Shown: one piece after another, positions 8,060 to 18,719 of the stretch | How positions within the stretch are numbered: the stretch's first letter is position 1 | How the letters are laid out: the number at the start of each line of letters is the position of its first letter | Assembly: GCF_014190915.1 (NCBI RefSeq) | Contig: NZ_JACHVU010000008.1 | Coordinates: 1 to 64,000, forward strand | From: Mycolicibacterium iranicum | GTDB lineage: Bacteria > Actinomycetota > Actinomycetes > Mycobacteriales > Mycobacteriaceae | Direction: 5' to 3' | DNA: 64,000 nt | Program-made: the position numbers and the translations under genes | Notes under the pieces: generated by a model | The model's database searches: none | What the model saw: only the letters and a program-made list of their open reading frames with translations | Told to the model about the DNA's origin: nothing

Positions 8060-9226
8060 TCACCCCAGGATGAGCCCGGACGTCGGCACTCCGGTTCCCG
8101 CGGTGACCAGGACGTGCTCCACGTCGGGTACCTGATTCACAGAGGTGCCGCGCAGCTGACGGACTCCCTCGGCGATGCCGTTCATCCCGTGGATGTAGGC
8201 CTCACCGAGCTGACCGCCGTGGGTGTTGATCGGAAGCCTGCCGCCGATCTCGATCGCACCCCCGGCGATGAAGTCCTTCGCCTCGCCCTTGCCGCAGAAG
8301 CCGAGCTCTTCGAGCTGGATCAGCGTGTACGGAGTGAAGTGGTCGTACAGGATCGCCGTCTGGATGTCGCTGGGCGACAGACCGCTCTGCTGCCAGAGCT
8401 GCTTACCGACCAGCCCCATCTCGGGCAGACCGAGTTCGTCGCGGTAGTACGAGTACATCGTGAACTGGTCGGCGCCCGCGGCCTGCGCGGCGGCTTCGAT
8501 CACCGCAGGCCGGTGCTTCAGGTCCTTGGCGCGCTCGGGGGTCGTCACGACGATGGCCACTCCGCCGTCGGTCTCCTGGCAGCAATCCAGCAGGCGCAGC
8601 GGCTCGGCGATCCACCTCGAATTCTGGTGGTCCTCGATGGTGATCGGCTTACCGTAGAAATGCGCCTTCGGATTGTTCGCCGCATGCTTGCGGTCGGCGA
8701 CCGAGATGACGCCGAAATCCGCACTGGTGGCCCCGAATTCATGCATGTACCGCTGGGCGATCATCGCGACGGACGCCGCCGGCGTGCTCAGGCCGTGCGG
8801 ATAGGACCAGCTGTACTCGACACCGCGGGAGTCGGCGTTGACCGTCAGGCCCGTCATCACCTGACCGAAGCGGAACTCGGAACGCTCGTTGAACGCGCGG
8901 TAGGCGACGACGACCTCCGCCACGCCCGTCGCGACGGCCAGTGCCGCCTGCTGCACGGTCGCCGCTGCCGCACCGCCGCCGTATCCGATCTGACTGAAGA
9001 ACGTCAGATCCCCGATCCCGGTGGCCCGGGCGACCGCGGTCTCCAGGTTCGAATCCATCGTGAACGTCACCAAGCCATCGACGTCCGAGGGCGACAGCCC
9101 TGCGTCGTCGAGCGCGTCCAGCACGGCCTCGGCGGCCAGACGCAACTCGCTGCGCCCGGAGTTCTTCGAGAAGTCGGTGGCGCCGATACCTGCGATCGCC
9201 GCTTTGCCGGACAACCCGTCGCTCAT
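8060..9226 (-). CDS. ltp2: Steroid side-chain aldolase Ltp2 (thiolase-like lipid-transfer protein)
   Basis: 388 residues of the SCP-x/thiolase-like fold (AAIAGIGATDFSKNSGRSE at the start). Ltp2 performs the retro-aldol cleavage of the 17-hydroxy-3-oxo-4-pregnene-20-carboxyl-CoA intermediate, releasing propionyl-CoA and androstenedione. In characterised systems it works bound to the DUF35 domain of ChsH2. Its start overlaps the chsH1 stop by 4 bp (ATGA). It is the last gene of the minus-strand operon cyp125-chsE1-chsE2-chsH2-chsH1-ltp2, the same order as in M. tuberculosis. Confidence 0.92.
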   Translation of the reverse strand: MSDGLSGKAAIAGIGATDFSKNSGRSELRLAAEAVLDALDDAGLSPSDVDGLVTFTMDSNLETAVARATGIGDLTFFSQIGYGGGAAAATVQQAALAVATGVAEVVVAYRAFNERSEFRFGQVMTGLTVNADSRGVEYSWSYPHGLSTPAASVAMIAQRYMHEFGATSADFGVISVADRKHAANNPKAHFYGKPITIEDHQNSRWIAEPLRLLDCCQETDGGVAIVVTTPERAKDLKHRPAVIEAAAQAAGADQFTMYSYYRDELGLPEMGLVGKQLWQQSGLSPSDIQTAILYDHFTPYTLIQLEELGFCGKGEAKDFIAGGAIEIGGRLPINTHGGQLGEAYIHGMNGIAEGVRQLRGTSVNQVPDVEHVLVTAGTGVPTSGLILG

Positions 9227-9627
9227 GCAGTGCCTCCGAACGTGAGTGTGGCCGTGGCGATCACGTGCTTGCCGAGACTGTTGGCACCGGTGATCTTCAG
9301 GGTGACGAGTCCGTCCTCGACAGCGGTCACCTCACCGGTGAACGTCACGGTGTCATAGGCGTACCACGGCACCCCGAGACGCAACCCGATCGACTTGATC
9401 ACCGCCGTCGGTCCCGCCCAGTCGGTGACATACCGCTGCACGAGACCGGTATCGGTGAGAATGTTGACGAAGATGTCCTTGGAGCCCTTGGCCTGCGCCT
9501 TGTCCCTGTCGTGATGGACGTCCTGATAGTCGCGGGTGGCGATGGCCGTCGACACGATGAACGTCGGGTCGCCATAGAGCTCGAGCTCGGGCAGCGTCGT
9601 GCCGACCTCGACCGTCGGCGCGCTCAC
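9223..9627 (-). CDS. chsH1: Enoyl-CoA hydratase small subunit ChsH1 (MaoC-like)
   Basis: 134 residues from the GTG at 9627, which overlaps the chsH2 stop by 4 bp (GTGA). A GTG five codons earlier is possible. The hotdog core includes DYQDVHHDRDKA and SKDIFVNILTDTGLVQRYV, typical of ChsH1. ChsH1 pairs with ChsH2 into an alpha2beta2 hydratase that adds water to the 17(20)-double bond of the three-carbon side chain. The length fits the family (about 130). Confidence 0.9.
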   Translation of the reverse strand: MSAPTVEVGTTLPELELYGDPTFIVSTAIATRDYQDVHHDRDKAQAKGSKDIFVNILTDTGLVQRYVTDWAGPTAVIKSIGLRLGVPWYAYDTVTFTGEVTAVEDGLVTLKITGANSLGKHVIATATLTFGGTA

Positions 9628-10604
9628 GAGCGCGGCTCCCACGCATACAGCGTCCAGGCCGGGCTGATGTCGCTATCGGGGAAGTCGATATACGTTGCGC
9701 GCACTGGCATTCCGATCTCTACCGCGCCCGGGTCGACCCCGCGGAGCTCACCGAGCATCCGGACGCCTTCGTCGAGTTCGACGAGGGCGATCACGAACGG
9801 CAGTGTCCGTCCCGGAACCTTGGGCGCGTGGTGGACGACGTAGCTGAAGACCGTGCCGTCGCCGCAGGCGACGACGTAGTCGGCCGGGGCGTCACGGTCC
9901 GCCCACACTGCCGGCACCGGCGGATGCTGCAGAGTCCCGTCCGGCCGCCTCTGTATCCGCAGCTCGTGGGCGTTCACGCCGTCCCAGAAGAACTTGGTGT
10001 CCTTCGACGACGCAGGTCTCATGAGCTTGTCGGGGTCCAGGTCCTCGGGGACGGCGGTCTTGTCGCCACCCCGGGGCTTGAACTTCATGATGCGCCAGTC
10101 CATCTCGGCCACCAGCTCGCCGTCGCCGGCGGTCCACGTGATCAGCTGGTTGATGAAATAGCCCTCGCCGAGCGCGGTCTGTTTGGGCCCCACCACGTCG
10201 GTGATCTCGGCGTGGACGGCGAGTTCCTCGCCCGGTTGCAGATAGCGATGATATTTCTGTTCGCAGTTCGTGGCGACCACACCGACGTAACCCGCGTCGT
10301 CGAAGAGGGCCATCATCTTCGACAGCGGGTCGTCGTCGGAGCGGCCCTCGCCGAGCCCACCCATCGTCCAGACCTGGATCATCGCCGGCGGTGCGACGAT
10401 TCCGGGGTGCCCGGCCGATCTCGCCGCCTCGTCGTCGACGTAGATCGGATTCCTGTCGCCGATGGCGTCCACCCAGTGATGGATCATCGGCTGGTTCACC
10501 GGATCTCGACCGCGGCGCGGCTCGCTCTTGCCTGCTGCCTTGATCTTGTCGATGTCTGCCTGCAAGCCTGCCTGCGTGTCCGGCTGCGACTCTGTGGTCG
10601 TCAT
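9624..10604 (-). CDS. chsH2: ChsH2: MaoC-like hydratase fused to a DUF35 domain
   Basis: 326 residues from the ATG at 10604. The N-terminal ~190 residues are a MaoC-like hotdog (GDRNPIYVDDEAARSAG, then APPAMIQVWTMGGLG). The C-terminal ~130 residues are a DUF35/OB-fold part (GTVFSYVVHHAPKVPGRTLP). Known ChsH2 hydrates the steroid C22 enoyl-CoA together with ChsH1, and its DUF35 domain docks and activates Ltp2. The track-style longer start (TTG at 10628) lies inside the upstream 32-bp repeat, so the ATG is preferred. The ATG overlaps the stop of the last repeat mini-ORF by 4 bp. Confidence 0.92.
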   Translation of the reverse strand: MTTTESQPDTQAGLQADIDKIKAAGKSEPRRGRDPVNQPMIHHWVDAIGDRNPIYVDDEAARSAGHPGIVAPPAMIQVWTMGGLGEGRSDDDPLSKMMALFDDAGYVGVVATNCEQKYHRYLQPGEELAVHAEITDVVGPKQTALGEGYFINQLITWTAGDGELVAEMDWRIMKFKPRGGDKTAVPEDLDPDKLMRPASSKDTKFFWDGVNAHELRIQRRPDGTLQHPPVPAVWADRDAPADYVVACGDGTVFSYVVHHAPKVPGRTLPFVIALVELDEGVRMLGELRGVDPGAVEIGMPVRATYIDFPDSDISPAWTLYAWEPRS

Positions 10605-10700
10605 CGTGACCCTCTGCTCTTCGCGCAAGCGCTCATCGTGACCCTCTGCTCTTCGCGCAAGCGCTCATCGCGACCCTCTGCTCTTCGCGCAAGCGCTCAT
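10601..10700 (-). repeat. Three tandem 32-bp repeats encoding coupled 11-residue mini-ORFs (MSACAKSRGSR)
   Basis: Three contiguous 32-bp copies (units starting at 10602, 10634 and 10666; one G/A difference) fill the whole gap between chsE2 and chsH2. Read on the minus strand, each unit is ATG, ten codons, then TGA. The TGA overlaps the next ATG as ATGA: mini-ORFs at 10700-10665, 10668-10633 and 10636-10601. The first ATG overlaps the chsE2 stop (10699-10697) and the last TGA overlaps the chsH2 start (10604-10602). All three encode MSACAKSRGSR. Because 32 is not a multiple of three, the frame shifts at each unit. Each unit also carries GAGCAGAGGG, a plausible ribosome-binding site. A relative lies at 45954-45983. 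Confidence 0.85.
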
Positions 10701-11860
10701 CGCGGGACCCTCGGGACCTTCAGACCCGATGCCGCGATCATCTCCCGCATCACTTCGTTCACTCCTCCACCGAAGGTGATCACCAGGTTGCGCTTGGTCA
10801 TCTTGTCCAGCCAGTCGAGCAGTTCACCGGTCTGCGGATCCGCGGGGTTGCCGTACTTGCCCACGATCTCCTCGGCGAGCCGGCCCACGTCCTGAATGCG
10901 TTCGGTGGAGAAGACTTTCGTGGCGGCGGCGTCGGCGACGGCGATGGTTTCACCGGACGCGGCGACCTGCCAGTTGAGCAACTCGTTCACGCGCCAGATC
11001 GCTTTGATCTGGCCCAGCAGACGCTTGACGTCGTCGTGCTCGATCGGCGTCACGCCGTCCGAGCCCGGCTTAGACGCCCAGGCATGGACCTGGTCGTAGA
11101 TGCCCGCGACGCGCCCCGCCGGGCCGAGCCCGACGCGCTCGTGGTTGAGCTGCGTGGTGATGAGCTTCCAGCCGCCGTTCTCCTCGCCGACGAGCATGTC
11201 GGCAGGCACGCGCACGTCGTTGTAGTACGACGCGTTGGTGTGGTGGGCACCGTCGGACAGGATGATCGGGGTCCAGGAGTACCCAGGGTCCTTCGTGTCC
11301 ACGATCAGGATCGAGATGCCCTTGTGCTTGGCGGCTTCTGGATCGGTGCGGCACGCCAGCCAGATGTAGTCGGCGTCGTGCGCCCCCGTCGTCCACAACT
11401 TCTGGCCGTTGACGATGTACTCGTCGCCGTGCCGGATCGCCGTGGTCCGCAGCGATGCCAGGTCCGTGCCGGCGTCGGGCTCCGAGTAGCCGATCGCGAA
11501 ATGGATGTCGCCGGACAGGATTCCGGGCAGGAACTTCTTCTTCTGCTCCTCGGTGCCGTACACCTGCAGCGTCGGGCCCACGGTCTGCAGCGTCACCAGC
11601 GGCAGCGGCACGTCGGCGCGGTTGGCCTCGTTGACGAAGATCTGCTGCTCGACGGGCCCGAAGCCCAGGCCGCCGTACTCCTTGGGCCAACCCACACCGA
11701 GCTTGCCGTCCGAACCCATCCGCTTGATCACGGCACGGTAGGCGTCGTTGTGCCGGTTCGACTCCATCGCCGCGGCTTCCTCGGGCGTAATCAGAGTCGA
11801 GAAGTACTGTCGCAGTTCGGCTTGCAGTTGCCGCTGCTCGGGTGTCAGTTCGATGTACAT
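10697..11860 (-). CDS. chsE2: Acyl-CoA dehydrogenase subunit ChsE2 (FadE29-type)
   Basis: 387 residues from the ATG at 11860 (MYIELTPEQRQLQAELRQYF). Recognisable acyl-CoA dehydrogenase segments include AIGYSEPDAGTDLASL, QKLWTTGAHDADYIW and the C-terminal GGGVNEVMREMIA region. ChsE2 forms an alpha2beta2 enzyme with ChsE1 that dehydrogenates 3-oxo-4-pregnene-20-carboxyl-CoA. An open frame continues 83 codons upstream but overlaps chsE1 antisense-like sequence and is not used. The stop overlaps the first ATG of the repeat mini-ORFs. The gap to chsE1 is 29 bp. Confidence 0.93.
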   Translation of the reverse strand: MYIELTPEQRQLQAELRQYFSTLITPEEAAAMESNRHNDAYRAVIKRMGSDGKLGVGWPKEYGGLGFGPVEQQIFVNEANRADVPLPLVTLQTVGPTLQVYGTEEQKKKFLPGILSGDIHFAIGYSEPDAGTDLASLRTTAIRHGDEYIVNGQKLWTTGAHDADYIWLACRTDPEAAKHKGISILIVDTKDPGYSWTPIILSDGAHHTNASYYNDVRVPADMLVGEENGGWKLITTQLNHERVGLGPAGRVAGIYDQVHAWASKPGSDGVTPIEHDDVKRLLGQIKAIWRVNELLNWQVAASGETIAVADAAATKVFSTERIQDVGRLAEEIVGKYGNPADPQTGELLDWLDKMTKRNLVITFGGGVNEVMREMIAASGLKVPRVPR

Positions 11861-11889
11861 GTGATCTCCCGTCCCTTCCCTCGCCCCAT

Positions 11890-12891
11890 CTACGCTCCCA
11901 CCAGGTCCAGACGGTGTGACGGACCGCCGAGCAGCCGCGTCAGATCCTTGATCGACGAGTAGTAGCGGTCCATCGGGTAGGTGATGTCCATACCCATCCC
12001 GCCGTGCAGATGGTGGCACAGCCGCATCGCCGGAGCCGCCTGCGAGGTCAGCCAGTACCCCAGGATCGCCAGGTCGTCGGTGGCGTCGAGACCCTCGGAG
12101 AGCAGCCACACCGCTGAGGTGGACAGCAGAGAGATCGTGCGCGAGGCGATGTAGACCTCGGAGAGCTGAGCCGCGACGGTCTGGAACGTCGACAGCGGCC
12201 GGCCGAACTGCTCCCGGGTCGCGACGTAGTCGGCGGTCAACCGCAGCGCGCCCGCGACCAGGCCGGCGGCGAAGGCCCCCGTCGCGGCCAGCACCAGCTG
12301 GTTGACCCGGCCCACCGCGGCATCGGCCAGCACGTCCTCGTCGGCGACAGCGACGTCGGCGAACGTGACGACGTACTCGTCGGATCCGTTAGAGGCCGGG
12401 GTCTTGACGACACTCACGCCGTCGGCCTCACCGGCGACAACGACGACGCCGCTGTCCGTGGTGACCAGCAGCCAGTCGGCCTGCTCGGCATACGCGACGC
12501 CGGTCTTGGTGCCGTTGAGCCTGCCGCCGGACACCGTTGCCGAGGGGCGTTCCGGCAGTTGCGAACCGGGCTCGTTGAGTGCCGGCGTCAACACCGCCCC
12601 CTTGGCCACACCCGCCAGGTACCGGTCCTGCTGGGATTCCGTGGCCAGGTCGAGAAGCACCGCCGTCGTCCCGAGCGTCGCCAGCGCCGGGCTGATGGTG
12701 CCGTGCCTGCCGATCTCGGTGAGCGCGGTACCGATCTCGGCCAGGCCGACACCGTCGCCGCCGAGACGTTCGGGTACGGCCAACGCGGTCACTCCGCCGG
12801 CAACCAGTGCGTCCCAGGTGTTCTCGCGGTCGAGCACCGATGTCACCACATCGGCGACAGCCTGCTGCCCCTCGTCTGGACTGAAGTCCAC
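11890..12891 (-). CDS. chsE1: Acyl-CoA dehydrogenase subunit ChsE1 (FadE28-type)
   Basis: 333 residues, shorter than a full acyl-CoA dehydrogenase. It contains the typical partner-subunit pattern LVAGALRLTADYVATREQFGRPLSTFQ and HHLHGGMGMDITYPM. The GTG start at 12891 is preceded by AGGAGGAG. Together with ChsE2 it makes the heteromeric dehydrogenase of the last side-chain beta-oxidation cycle. The gap to cyp125 upstream is 58 bp and there is no terminator, so it lies in the cyp125 operon. Confidence 0.92.
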   Translation of the reverse strand: MDFSPDEGQQAVADVVTSVLDRENTWDALVAGGVTALAVPERLGGDGVGLAEIGTALTEIGRHGTISPALATLGTTAVLLDLATESQQDRYLAGVAKGAVLTPALNEPGSQLPERPSATVSGGRLNGTKTGVAYAEQADWLLVTTDSGVVVVAGEADGVSVVKTPASNGSDEYVVTFADVAVADEDVLADAAVGRVNQLVLAATGAFAAGLVAGALRLTADYVATREQFGRPLSTFQTVAAQLSEVYIASRTISLLSTSAVWLLSEGLDATDDLAILGYWLTSQAAPAMRLCHHLHGGMGMDITYPMDRYYSSIKDLTRLLGGPSHRLDLVGA

Positions 12892-12949
12892 CGACTCCTC
12901 CTTGAGCCTTCGTGCGGTTCGTGCGTCAGTGCGGTGATGGGTTGAAGCG

Positions 12950-14209
12950 TCAGTGTTGCACCGGGCACTTGCCGGTGTAGTCGACCTGCCAATGTTTGAT
13001 GCCGTTGAGCCAGCCGGACATCAACCGCTCGGGCTCGCCGATCGGCTTGAGGTCGGGCATCGCGTCGGCGACGGCGTTGAAGATCAGGTTGATCGTCATC
13101 TTGGCCAGGTTGGCGCCGATGCAGTAGTGCGCACCGGTTCCGCCGAACCCGACGTGCGGGTTGGGGTTGCGCATGATGTCGAACGAGTGCGGGTCGTCGA
13201 AGACCTCTTCGTCGAAATTGGCCGAGCGGTAGGACATCACGACGCGCTGGCCCTTCTTGATCTGCACGCCGGACAGTTCGGTGTCCTCCAGCGCGGTGCG
13301 CTGGAACGCCGAAACCGGGGTCGCCCAGCGGACGATCTCGTCGGCCGCGGTCTCGGGGCGTTCCTTCTTGTACAGCTCCCACTGCTCGGGGTGCGCGGCG
13401 AACGCGATCATGCCGTGGGTGATCGAGTTGCGCGTGGTCTCGTTACCCGCCACCGCGAGCATCACGACGAAGAAGCCGAACTCGTCGTCGGAGAGCTTCT
13501 CCCCGTCGATGTCGGCTTCGATCAGCGTCGTGACGATGTCCTCGGTGGGATTCTTGGCGCGCTCCTCGGCCATCTTCATGGCGTAGGTGATCAGCTCGAA
13601 GGAGGACATCGCCGGGTCGATGTCGGCGTACTCCGGATCCTCGCCGGCGGTCATCTCGTTGGACCAGCGGAACAGCTTGTCGCGGTCCTCCTGCGGGACG
13701 CCGAGCAGGCCGGCGATGGCCTGCAGCGGGAGCTCACAGGAGACCTGCTCGACGAAGTCGCCGGTGCCCTCGGCCGCAGCGGTCTCGGCGATCTTCTGGG
13801 CGCGCGTCCGCAGCTCGTCCTCGAGACGGCCGACCGCGCGGGGGGTGAAACCACGCGAGATGATCTTGCGCAGGCGCGTGTGCTGCGGGGCGTCCATGTT
13901 GAGCAGGACGGCCTTCTGCAGGTCGATGGCGTCCCGCGTCATCCCCTGCGGCCACACGGGGATCGCCCCGTCCGGCGAGCTGCCGAAGACGTCGTTTCGC
14001 TTGGACACCTCTTTGACATCGGCATGCTTGGTGACGAGCCAGTAGCCCTTGTCACCGAAGCCTCCCGTGCCACCGGGCACGTCGACCCAGTGGACAGGCT
14101 CGGACTTGCGGAGTTCGGCGAGCTCTTCGACGGGAAGGCGTTCGAGGTTGAGATTGGCGTCGAGGAAATCGAAGTCAGGGGCAACAGGGCACGAGTTAGG
14201 GCCGGGCAT
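12950..14209 (-). CDS. cyp125: Steroid C26/C27-monooxygenase CYP125
   Basis: 419-residue cytochrome P450. Key motifs are the I-helix AGNETTRNS, the K-helix Glu-x-x-Arg (EIVRWA) and the haem loop FGGTGAHYCIGANLA with the ligand Cys363. CYP125 oxidises the terminal methyl of the cholesterol side chain to the alcohol and then the acid, the entry step of side-chain degradation. The start is ATG at 14209. A perfect KstR box lies at 14229-14242, about 20 bp upstream. It is the first gene of the minus-strand operon running to ltp2 and is divergent from fadA5. Confidence 0.95.
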   Translation of the reverse strand: MPGPNSCPVAPDFDFLDANLNLERLPVEELAELRKSEPVHWVDVPGGTGGFGDKGYWLVTKHADVKEVSKRNDVFGSSPDGAIPVWPQGMTRDAIDLQKAVLLNMDAPQHTRLRKIISRGFTPRAVGRLEDELRTRAQKIAETAAAEGTGDFVEQVSCELPLQAIAGLLGVPQEDRDKLFRWSNEMTAGEDPEYADIDPAMSSFELITYAMKMAEERAKNPTEDIVTTLIEADIDGEKLSDDEFGFFVVMLAVAGNETTRNSITHGMIAFAAHPEQWELYKKERPETAADEIVRWATPVSAFQRTALEDTELSGVQIKKGQRVVMSYRSANFDEEVFDDPHSFDIMRNPNPHVGFGGTGAHYCIGANLAKMTINLIFNAVADAMPDLKPIGEPERLMSGWLNGIKHWQVDYTGKCPVQH

Positions 14210-14228
14210 GTGAAAGCTCTCCTCAATT

Positions 14229-14242
14229 GCAACGTGTTCTAG
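14229..14242 (-). promoter_or_regulatory. KstR-type operator upstream of cyp125
   Basis: TGCAACGTGTTCTA matches TnnAACnnGTTnnA at all fixed bases. It lies 20 bp upstream of the cyp125 ATG, so repression of the whole minus-strand side-chain operon is expected. Confidence 0.88.
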
Positions 14243-14306
14243 TGCCAGTAAAACATGCCTCCACCGCAGATCAAAGGTGTGGCCGCATCGCAGCTTGTCA
14301 GGCTTA

Positions 14307-14320
14307 TGAAACGTGTTCTA
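14307..14320 (+). promoter_or_regulatory. KstR-type operator upstream of fadA5
   Basis: TGAAACGTGTTCTA matches TnnAACnnGTTnnA at all fixed bases and ends 10 bp before the fadA5 ATG. With the box at 14229 it gives each divergent promoter its own operator, about 78 bp apart centre to centre. Confidence 0.88.
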
Positions 14321-14321
14321 G

Positions 14322-15494
<1,173 letters not shown>

Positions 15495-15503
15495 GCCGGA
15501 GCC

Positions 15504-16398
<895 letters not shown>

Positions 16399-16403
16399 CT
16401 CGG

Positions 16404-16697
16404 CTGAACATCGCCGGACGCATCACCGCCGCTGTCGTCGGGGCGGCATCGGTGACCATCTGGGTCTACGCGCTGTTCCTGGTCGCCGGTTCGTATCTGG
16501 CCGACGATCCTGCTCACGATCCCCACGGTTACGGCCTGATGATCGGCTCGGTCTTCCTGATCCTCGGCGGGGCCGCTTCCACGCTGGTCGTGCCCTACGC
16601 GTTCACGCAGCGTCGTCGGGGGCGGGTGAGGCGGCTCCTGCTCGCTGTGTTCGCCCTCTCCACCGCGCTCACGGTCGTCGTGCCGCTGATCTTCTGA
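16404..16697 (+). CDS. Small three-helix membrane protein, start uncertain
   Basis: The coding frame directly after the Ddn-like stop encodes LNIAGRITAAVVGAASVTIW and two more hydrophobic segments (GLMIGSVFLILGGAAST, LLAVFALSTALTVVVPLIF), giving three membrane helices in about 97 residues, with a basic loop QRRRGRVRR. No ATG or GTG sits ahead of the first helix. The start would be a rare CTG (16404), or the frame is read by coupling from the Ddn-like gene. A GTG at 16452 would cut the first helix. Function unknown. Confidence 0.5.
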   Translation: MNIAGRITAAVVGAASVTIWVYALFLVAGSYLADDPAHDPHGYGLMIGSVFLILGGAASTLVVPYAFTQRRRGRVRRLLLAVFALSTALTVVVPLIF

Positions 16698-16730
16698 CCC
16701 AGCAGCAAACGGTCGGCTAGGCTTCGGCGC

Positions 16731-17630
16731 ATGGGGGCCGCGCCGGATCCGGCAACTGCGCGAATCGGTGTCGCGATCACGACCGTGGGCCGGTGGGGGC
16801 CACTGCGCGAGCTTCTCACAGACCTGGCGGCACAGAGCCGACGACCGTGCGAGGTCGCGATCGCCCACCACAACGAGGCGGATGCCGCTGACCTCGCTGC
16901 CGTGGTCCGGGCTTTCGAGGGCACCCTCGACATCCGCACGGTTCTCAGTCCCCGCGGGATATCGAACGGGCGCAATGCGGCGGCCGGGGCGTTGACGGCG
17001 GATGCCGACTGGCTGTGGTTCCCGAACGACACGAGCAGGATCACCGCGGATGTCCTCGAACAGGTGTCCCGCCATTGCGTCCCGCCGACGACCGTTGTCG
17101 CAGTGCAGTTGGTCGATCGCGAGGGTCCTCGCAATCCGTTGCCGCCCCCGGGGTCGGAGGTGACCCGACGCACCGTCTGGGGTGCCATGGAACCGGCTAC
17201 CTTCTTCCGGCGCGAGGCTTTCGAGGCCGTCGGAGGCTGGAACCCGTCCTTGGGATCGGGCGCCGCGACCCCGTGGCAGTCCGGCGAGGGACCGGACCTG
17301 CTGCTGCGGATGTCCGAGCACGCCGACTTCTCGATCGACTGGGTGCCGGACATCGTCGTTCAGGCACAGACCGAATTCGCTCACCTCCCGCCCGAAGAGC
17401 GCCGACGGAAGCAGCGCAGCTACGGCAGGGGCGCCGGCTATGTCCTGCGGACATGGAAATACCCGCTGTGGTACAGGGCAGCCCACCTCGTGGCCGCCGC
17501 CCTGATGCCCCTGCGCAATCCCGACAAGTTCGGCCCGGGCGAAGCGTTCGCGCTCCTGCTCGGCCGGACCGAAGGGCTGCTCGGCCGACCGCTCACGAAC
17601 AAGGGTGATCATCAGGCGATCCTTCGATGA
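16731..17630 (+). CDS. Family 2 glycosyltransferase
   Basis: 299 residues with a GT-A start RIGVAITTVGRWGPLRELLTDL, an acceptor/nucleotide segment GISNGRNAAAG, and WLWFPNDTSRI in the place of the DxD motif. This is followed by GAMEPATFFRREAFEAVGGW, typical of GT2 enzymes. It ends with hydrophobic residues that may touch the membrane. It probably transfers a sugar to a lipid-linked or surface glycan; donor and acceptor are unknown. The next gene, a glycosidase lipoprotein, overlaps its stop by 4 bp, so the two are coupled. This is the first gene of a polysaccharide block placed inside the steroid cluster. Confidence 0.8.
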   Translation: MGAAPDPATARIGVAITTVGRWGPLRELLTDLAAQSRRPCEVAIAHHNEADAADLAAVVRAFEGTLDIRTVLSPRGISNGRNAAAGALTADADWLWFPNDTSRITADVLEQVSRHCVPPTTVVAVQLVDREGPRNPLPPPGSEVTRRTVWGAMEPATFFRREAFEAVGGWNPSLGSGAATPWQSGEGPDLLLRMSEHADFSIDWVPDIVVQAQTEFAHLPPEERRRKQRSYGRGAGYVLRTWKYPLWYRAAHLVAAALMPLRNPDKFGPGEAFALLLGRTEGLLGRPLTNKGDHQAILR

Positions 17631-18682
17631 CCCACCGGCGTCGGCGGGCAACTCACCTGCTCCTGGTCATCCTGTGCGGCCTCACCGCGCTGTCCTGCGG
17701 GACGGCCGAGCCTCGACCCGAGATCGGGATGACCGTTCACTCCCGCGGTGCCGACGGCGCCGCCATCAACCGGCAGTTCGACGTGATGGCGGAGATGAAT
17801 GTCACCTGGGTCCGCGTGGACATCGACTGGTCTGTGGTCGAAAACCAACGGGGACAATTCGATTGGACCTATCCGGATGCCGTCGTCGATGCAGCGTCGG
17901 CCCGCGGGATGAATGTCCTGGCGGTGGTGGCCTTCACTCCGGCGTGGGCGCGTCCGGGGACCCCGGGTGACGACGACGCGGCACGCCACTCACGGCCCGC
18001 GCAGCTCTCCGAGTGGGCCGAGTTCAACCGCACCGTCGCCGAGCGCTACGCACCTCGCGGAGTGCACAGCTACGAGATCTGGAATGAGCAGAACTCCAGT
18101 AAGTTCTGGCCGCCCCGGCCCGACGTCAACGAGTACGGCACCCTGTTCTGGGTCGCGGCGGACGCGATCCGCGCCGTGGATCCCCACGCCGCTGTGCTCA
18201 CCGGCGGGCTCAGCCCCAAGTTCGACGACACCGACGCCGAGATCGCACCCGCCGACTACCTCGACCGGCTGTACGCCAATGGCGCAGCCAAGCACGCGGA
18301 CGGAATCGCCATCCACCCGTACACTTTTCCCGCGCTACCCATGGAGAGTCCGCAGCGAATGGTCGGCGGATTCAAGGACCTACCGGAGTTGCACGCCGTC
18401 ATGGAGCGGCACGGCGACGCCGACAAGAAGCTCTGGATCACCGAGTTCGGCGCCCCGACGGGGACCGAAGCGCAGGCGGTGTCGGAGGATGCACAGGCCG
18501 CGGCCCTCATTCAGGCCCGTGACCAGGTCAAGGAATGGGACTGGGCCGGTCCCCTCATCTATTACGAACTGGTCGACGGCGGAAACGATCCGGCCGACAA
18601 GGAGCAGAACTTCGGTGTCCTGCGCGAGGACCTGTCGCCCAAGCCCGCCGCGGACGCACTGAAGGACGCCGCAGCGGACTGA
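17627..18682 (+). CDS. Exported glycoside hydrolase-like lipoprotein (first of two paralogs)
   Basis: 351 residues. A basic n-region, a hydrophobic stretch and the lipobox LSCG (Cys24) mark a lipoprotein. The mature part is a TIM-barrel glycosidase of the GH-A clan (GH5/GH39-like): WVRVDIDWSVVEN, the acid/base candidate Glu154 in EIWNEQN, and the nucleophile candidate Glu273 in LWITEFGAP. It probably trims or processes an extracellular glycan. A clear paralog is encoded at 43894-44988 in the second polysaccharide block. The ATG overlaps the GT2 stop by 4 bp. Confidence 0.82.
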   Translation: MTHRRRRATHLLLVILCGLTALSCGTAEPRPEIGMTVHSRGADGAAINRQFDVMAEMNVTWVRVDIDWSVVENQRGQFDWTYPDAVVDAASARGMNVLAVVAFTPAWARPGTPGDDDAARHSRPAQLSEWAEFNRTVAERYAPRGVHSYEIWNEQNSSKFWPPRPDVNEYGTLFWVAADAIRAVDPHAAVLTGGLSPKFDDTDAEIAPADYLDRLYANGAAKHADGIAIHPYTFPALPMESPQRMVGGFKDLPELHAVMERHGDADKKLWITEFGAPTGTEAQAVSEDAQAAALIQARDQVKEWDWAGPLIYYELVDGGNDPADKEQNFGVLREDLSPKPAADALKDAAAD

Positions 18683-18689
18683 GGCGCGA

Positions 18690-18702
18690 CCCGGCGGCCG
18701 GG
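18690..18702. terminator. Short hairpin between convergent genes
   Basis: CCCGG-CGG-CCGGG forms a 5-bp stem with a 3-nt loop in the 37-bp gap between the glycosidase stop and the convergent GT4 gene stop. There is no U tract, so it is only a weak candidate. Confidence 0.3.
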
Positions 18703-18719
18703 CTCCTATGGCCGTCGGG

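Noticed and set aside
10602..10697. Possible CRISPR-like array from 32-bp repeats
   Set aside because: Units are directly contiguous without spacers, so it is a tandem repeat, not a CRISPR array.
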